Source: CAZUPF01 sp964622035
GTDB taxonomy: Bacteria; Patescibacteriota; WWE3; JAUXAW01; JAYEID01
Direction of reading: 5' to 3'
DNA: 6,597 nucleotides
Assembly: GCA_964622035.1 (NCBI GenBank)
Contig: CAZUPF010000033.1
Coordinates: 1 to 6,597 of the forward strand
The notes beneath the pieces are model-generated. The model saw nothing but the letters and a program-made list of their open reading frames with translations. It was not told the origin of the DNA and made no database searches. The translations under genes were made by a program, and so were the position numbers. Numbering within the stretch: the first letter of the stretch is position 1; each line of letters starts with the position of its first letter. Below are positions 4,450-6,597 of the stretch, in pieces.

Positions 4450-5625
4450 ATGACTACTGTTGCCCATCTTATCTCAGAATACTTGATTACCAACCACTCC
4501 TATATCTATGATCATCTTTTGGGAAAAAGTGAGCGCTTTCGGCGGGTGATTATCAGCCGCTGCCTTTTCCCTGGCCGAGAGGGCTTTCCCTTTGAGCCGA
4601 TTCATGCGCTTTTGCGTTGGCATCGGTTGTACCCACGGCTAAATCGGTACTTTCCTAAGGTGGTTGATTGGGCGGCGGATGAGTTTTTTAAGTTTTGGAT
4701 TCGTAGAGAGGGAGTAGATCTCTTGCATGCCCACTTTGGCCCCTTCGGTGCGAAGCTTCTCAGCGTAAAGCGGGCGGCGGGTCTCCCGATGGTGGTTAGC
4801 TTTTATGGTGATGATGCTGCTTCCTACCCCGCACGTCCGGAGTGGGCCGCTCTTTACCAGCAGATGTTTTCTGAGGTAGAAGCGTTCATCGCTATTTGCG
4901 AAGATATGAAACAACGGTTGGTGGAACTTGGCTGTCCGGAGGAAAAAGTACATGTTATTCACGTGGCGACGGATTTAGAGAAATTTACTTATCAGGAGCG
5001 CCGGCCGGGAGAGGTGGTTAGGTTTTTGATTGTGGCGACCTTTAATGAGAAGAAGGGTTACGATACCCTCCTCCCCGCTTTTGCCCGGGTTTGTGCGGAG
5101 AGGGCTAATACACACCTTACCATCATCGGCTTCGGCCCTTTGAAGGAAGCTATTGAGCAGAAGATCACTGAGCTAGGTATTGCCGATTCGGTTGAGCTTA
5201 TTGACACCACCGGACACTCGGACTTTTTCTCTCTTTTTATCAAAAACCTTCACGAGCAGGATATTTTCGTGCATCCCTCACTGACGGCGGCTGACGGTGG
5301 TGCGGAGGGGACACCGACGGTGATTACGGCCGCTGCCGCTTGTGGGATGCCGGTCATTTCGACTTGGCACGCCGGAATCCCCGAGATTGTTTCGGATGAG
5401 GAGAGTGGTTTTTTGGTTGCTGAGAATGATGTCGATGCTCTGACGGAGAGGATGCTGTACCTGACCGATCATCCCGAACTTTGGAACCCATTTGGCCGGG
5501 CCGGGCGACGGCGAATTGAGGAGGGGTTCTCTCGAGAGGCACTAGCTTGTAACCTGGAGAATCTTTATGATACCCTTCTGGAAGGTTTAGAGAAGGAGGT
5601 TGCGGGTGAGGAGGAGACACGATGA
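4450..5625 (+). CDS. GT4 family glycosyltransferase with altered EX7E motif
   Basis: A 391-residue GT-B glycosyltransferase of the exopolysaccharide type, expected in the cytoplasm at the membrane. The N-terminal acceptor domain carries HAHFGPFG (93-100) and SFYGDD (117-122); the donor domain carries FNEKKGYDTLL (198-208), GFGPLKEAIE (227-236), HPSLTAADGGAEGTPTVIT and GMPVISTWHAGIPEIV. In the EX7E motif the first Glu is E286, but the position of the second Glu is A294 (codon GCC), an unusual loss of a residue that in GT4 enzymes contacts the nucleotide sugar. The frame is otherwise intact and the length is normal. The C-terminus is helical and acidic. ATG 4450 has no ribosome binding site but lies seven bases after a -10 box, so the message is likely leaderless. 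Its TGA stop at 5623-5625 is embedded in a 14-bp tandem repeat shared with the SDR start. The gene is paralogous to the broken one at 3641. Confidence 0.92.
   Translation: MTTVAHLISEYLITNHSYIYDHLLGKSERFRRVIISRCLFPGREGFPFEPIHALLRWHRLYPRLNRYFPKVVDWAADEFFKFWIRREGVDLLHAHFGPFGAKLLSVKRAAGLPMVVSFYGDDAASYPARPEWAALYQQMFSEVEAFIAICEDMKQRLVELGCPEEKVHVIHVATDLEKFTYQERRPGEVVRFLIVATFNEKKGYDTLLPAFARVCAERANTHLTIIGFGPLKEAIEQKITELGIADSVELIDTTGHSDFFSLFIKNLHEQDIFVHPSLTAADGGAEGTPTVITAAAACGMPVISTWHAGIPEIVSDEESGFLVAENDVDALTERMLYLTDHPELWNPFGRAGRRRIEEGFSREALACNLENLYDTLLEGLEKEVAGEEETR
5182..5310 (+). repeat. 129-bp near-identical block shared with 3804-3932 (copy 2)
   Basis: This copy lies inside the intact glycosyltransferase (residues 245-287) and keeps the conserved glycines changed in copy 1. 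Its first eight bases, GCCGATTC (5182-5189), recur at 4596-4603 in the same gene. That is the pair of direct repeats matching the deletion junction of the pseudogene. Confidence 0.9.
5609..5614 (+). promoter_or_regulatory. Shine-Dalgarno site serving the mini-ORF and, indirectly, the SDR gene
   Basis: AGGAGG lies inside the end of the glycosyltransferase gene. It is seven bases from ATG 5622 (ideal) but 21 bases from ATG 5636, the only start that opens the SDR frame, so it should load ribosomes on the five-codon mini-ORF. Confidence 0.7.
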
Positions 5626-5648
5626 TCCAATTAAGATGATCCAATTAA
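5621..5648 (+). repeat. Perfect 14-bp tandem duplication over the stop/start junction
   Basis: GATGATCCAATTAA occurs twice without a gap, at 5621-5634 and 5635-5648. Each unit contains ATGATCCAATTA, encoding MIQL, the beginning of the SDR protein. The first unit also carries the glycosyltransferase stop TGA 5623-5625. Fourteen is not a multiple of three, so the two ATGs are in different frames. Confidence 0.97.
5622..5639 (+). CDS. Five-codon mini-ORF (MIQLR) in the duplicated junction
   Basis: ATG 5622 reads MIQLR and stops at TGA 5637-5639. It has the best-placed ribosome binding site (AGGAGG, seven bases away), its ATG overlaps the upstream TGA, and its own TGA overlaps SDR ATG 5636 as ATGA. 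It is most likely a by-product of the duplication that passes ribosomes on to the SDR gene by termination-reinitiation; no role for the peptide is implied. Confidence 0.45.
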   Translation: MIQLR

Positions 5649-6597
5649 AAGGTAGGAACGTTTTGGTTACCGGCGGTTTTGGTTTCATTGGTAGAAATCT
5701 TGTTGCTCGCCTTCTCGAGGAGGGCGCGGTGGTGACTGTTGCCGATCGTGCCCGCGTTAACGCGCGGCGGCTTAGAGAGGTCGCTGTCGGCGGCTTGACC
5801 TCTGTTCCGGTGGATTTGTGTGACGCCAAAGCGGTGCGGAGATGCGTCGCGGACCAGGAGGTTATCTTTCATTTGGCGGGGCACTCGGGACCGGTCGGGA
5901 GCCTAGAGACACCGTTTGTCAACCTCGAGGTCAATTGTTTGGGGATGCTTAATCTGCTCGAGGCGGTGCGGGAAAGATGTCCGCAGTCTCGAATAGTTTT
6001 TCCCAGTTCGAGATTGGTCTACGGAAAGCCGGAGCAGCTGCCGGTGACGGAGGAGCACCCGACCCGGCCGATCACCCTGTACGGTATTCACAAATTGGCG
6101 GCGGAGGGATACTTGCGAGTGTACGGGGCGCAGTTCGGGCTGGCAAGCGTGGTCCTGCGGATTTCTAATCCCTTCGGGCCGCATGTTCCGGATCCGCACC
6201 ACAAGTACAACATTCTCAACTGGTTTATTGACCAGGCGCAACAGGGGGCAGATCTGACGGTCTTTGGTGCGGGTGAGCAGTTGCGTGACTACTTGTATGT
6301 GGCTGATCTGGTGGAGACCTTCTTGCTTGCGGCAACACGAGGAGAGGCGGTAGGGGGGACTTTCAACATTGGCGGCGTGCCGGTGCAGTTTGTGGATATG
6401 GCCGAGGCGGTGGTTCGAATTGTTGGACGGGGGGTAGTTACCCATGTTCCCTGGCCGGAGGAGTATAAGATTGTAGAGACAGGGGATTGGAATTTCGATG
6501 AAACAAAGGCCAGAGAGGTTCTCGGTTGGGAGCCCCAGGTTTCCCTGGAAGAGGGAATTCGGCGAACGATCGAGGCCTTTAATGGAGACGGATCGAT
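5636..6597 (+). CDS. NAD-dependent epimerase/dehydratase, extended SDR (GalE/WcaG-like), 3' end outside window
   Basis: At least 320 codons are open to the right edge. The usual family length is about 310-330 residues, so the stop should lie just beyond. A nucleotide-sugar epimerase or 4,6-dehydratase acting in the cytoplasm is expected, supplying donor sugar for the adjacent glycosyltransferases. The NAD-binding motif TGGFGFIG (12-19, G13/G16/G19) follows a short first strand. D37 and D60 are at the positions usual for cofactor contacts; HLAG (79-82), PSSRLVYGK (123-131) and the catalytic Y149-x3-K153 (YGIHK) follow. The C-terminal substrate domain shows RISNPFGPH, RDYLYVADLVE, FNIGG and ends with ETKAREVLGWEPQVSLEEGI. 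Reaction and sugar cannot be fixed from motifs. The start is ATG 5636, because the earlier ATG 5622 leads to a stop after five codons; it lacks a well-placed ribosome binding site, so translation probably depends on coupling. Confidence 0.93.
   Translation, partial: MIQLKGRNVLVTGGFGFIGRNLVARLLEEGAVVTVADRARVNARRLREVAVGGLTSVPVDLCDAKAVRRCVADQEVIFHLAGHSGPVGSLETPFVNLEVNCLGMLNLLEAVRERCPQSRIVFPSSRLVYGKPEQLPVTEEHPTRPITLYGIHKLAAEGYLRVYGAQFGLASVVLRISNPFGPHVPDPHHKYNILNWFIDQAQQGADLTVFGAGEQLRDYLYVADLVETFLLAATRGEAVGGTFNIGGVPVQFVDMAEAVVRIVGRGVVTHVPWPEEYKIVETGDWNFDETKAREVLGWEPQVSLEEGIRRTIEAFNGDGS

Noticed and set aside
3804..5310. The paired 129-bp blocks as ends of a mobile element
   Set aside because: They are direct copies of glycosyltransferase coding sequence, with no transposase, inverted ends or target duplication between them.
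5903..6445. A 180-codon open frame on the minus strand
   Set aside because: It lies fully opposite the well-supported SDR gene, has composition expected of an antisense shadow, and shows no recognisable domain.

Overview
The window is bacterial, about half G+C, with every gene I can support on the + strand. TGA is used as a normal stop (for example at 522-524, 4349-4351 and 5623-5625), which argues against lineages that recode UGA. Classical sigma-70-type promoters, strong AGGAGG ribosome binding sites and compact ATGA stop/start overlaps are all present. The two small membrane-anchored paralogs at 1573-2448 carry a sequence (GYQAVFLSNGQVYFG) that I associate from memory with Patescibacteria/CPR genomes. 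That makes a Patescibacteria-like organism my leading but low-confidence guess; nothing here is diagnostic.

The left part (1-2448) encodes envelope proteins of unknown function: the 3' end of a protein with an extracytoplasmic beta-rich domain and a C-terminal membrane anchor (to 524); a protein with four membrane helices and a C-terminal soluble domain, possibly PsbP-like (567-1511); and two tandem paralogous small proteins with N-terminal anchors (1573-1980 and 2020-2448). Two promoters are readable here, at 529-557 and 1512-1541. The first ends so close to the 567 GTG that the mRNA is probably leaderless.

The right part (2503-6597) is a surface-polysaccharide or glycan locus: a GT4 glycosyltransferase (2503/2512-3657), a broken second GT4 gene (3641 to about 4052), a 73-residue two-helix membrane protein with its own promoter and terminator (4130-4413), an intact GT4 paralog of the broken gene (4450-5625), and an extended-SDR nucleotide-sugar epimerase/dehydratase that runs off the right edge (5636-6597). 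The SDR would supply or modify a nucleotide sugar and the GT4 enzymes would transfer sugars to a lipid- or glycan-linked acceptor at the inner face of the membrane. The precise sugar cannot be read from sequence.

The most interesting points are these. A perfect 14-bp tandem duplication (5621-5648) lies over the glycosyltransferase stop and SDR start, creating a five-codon mini-ORF whose stop overlaps the displaced SDR start. The mosaic pseudogene has a main deletion junction at an 8-bp sequence that is a direct repeat in its intact paralog, and its central block is about 96% identical to that paralog while its N-terminal part is only about 73% identical. The intact paralog lacks the second glutamate of the GT4 EX7E motif. 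Two genes appear to start leaderless. No mobile element, CRISPR array, tRNA or rRNA was seen.
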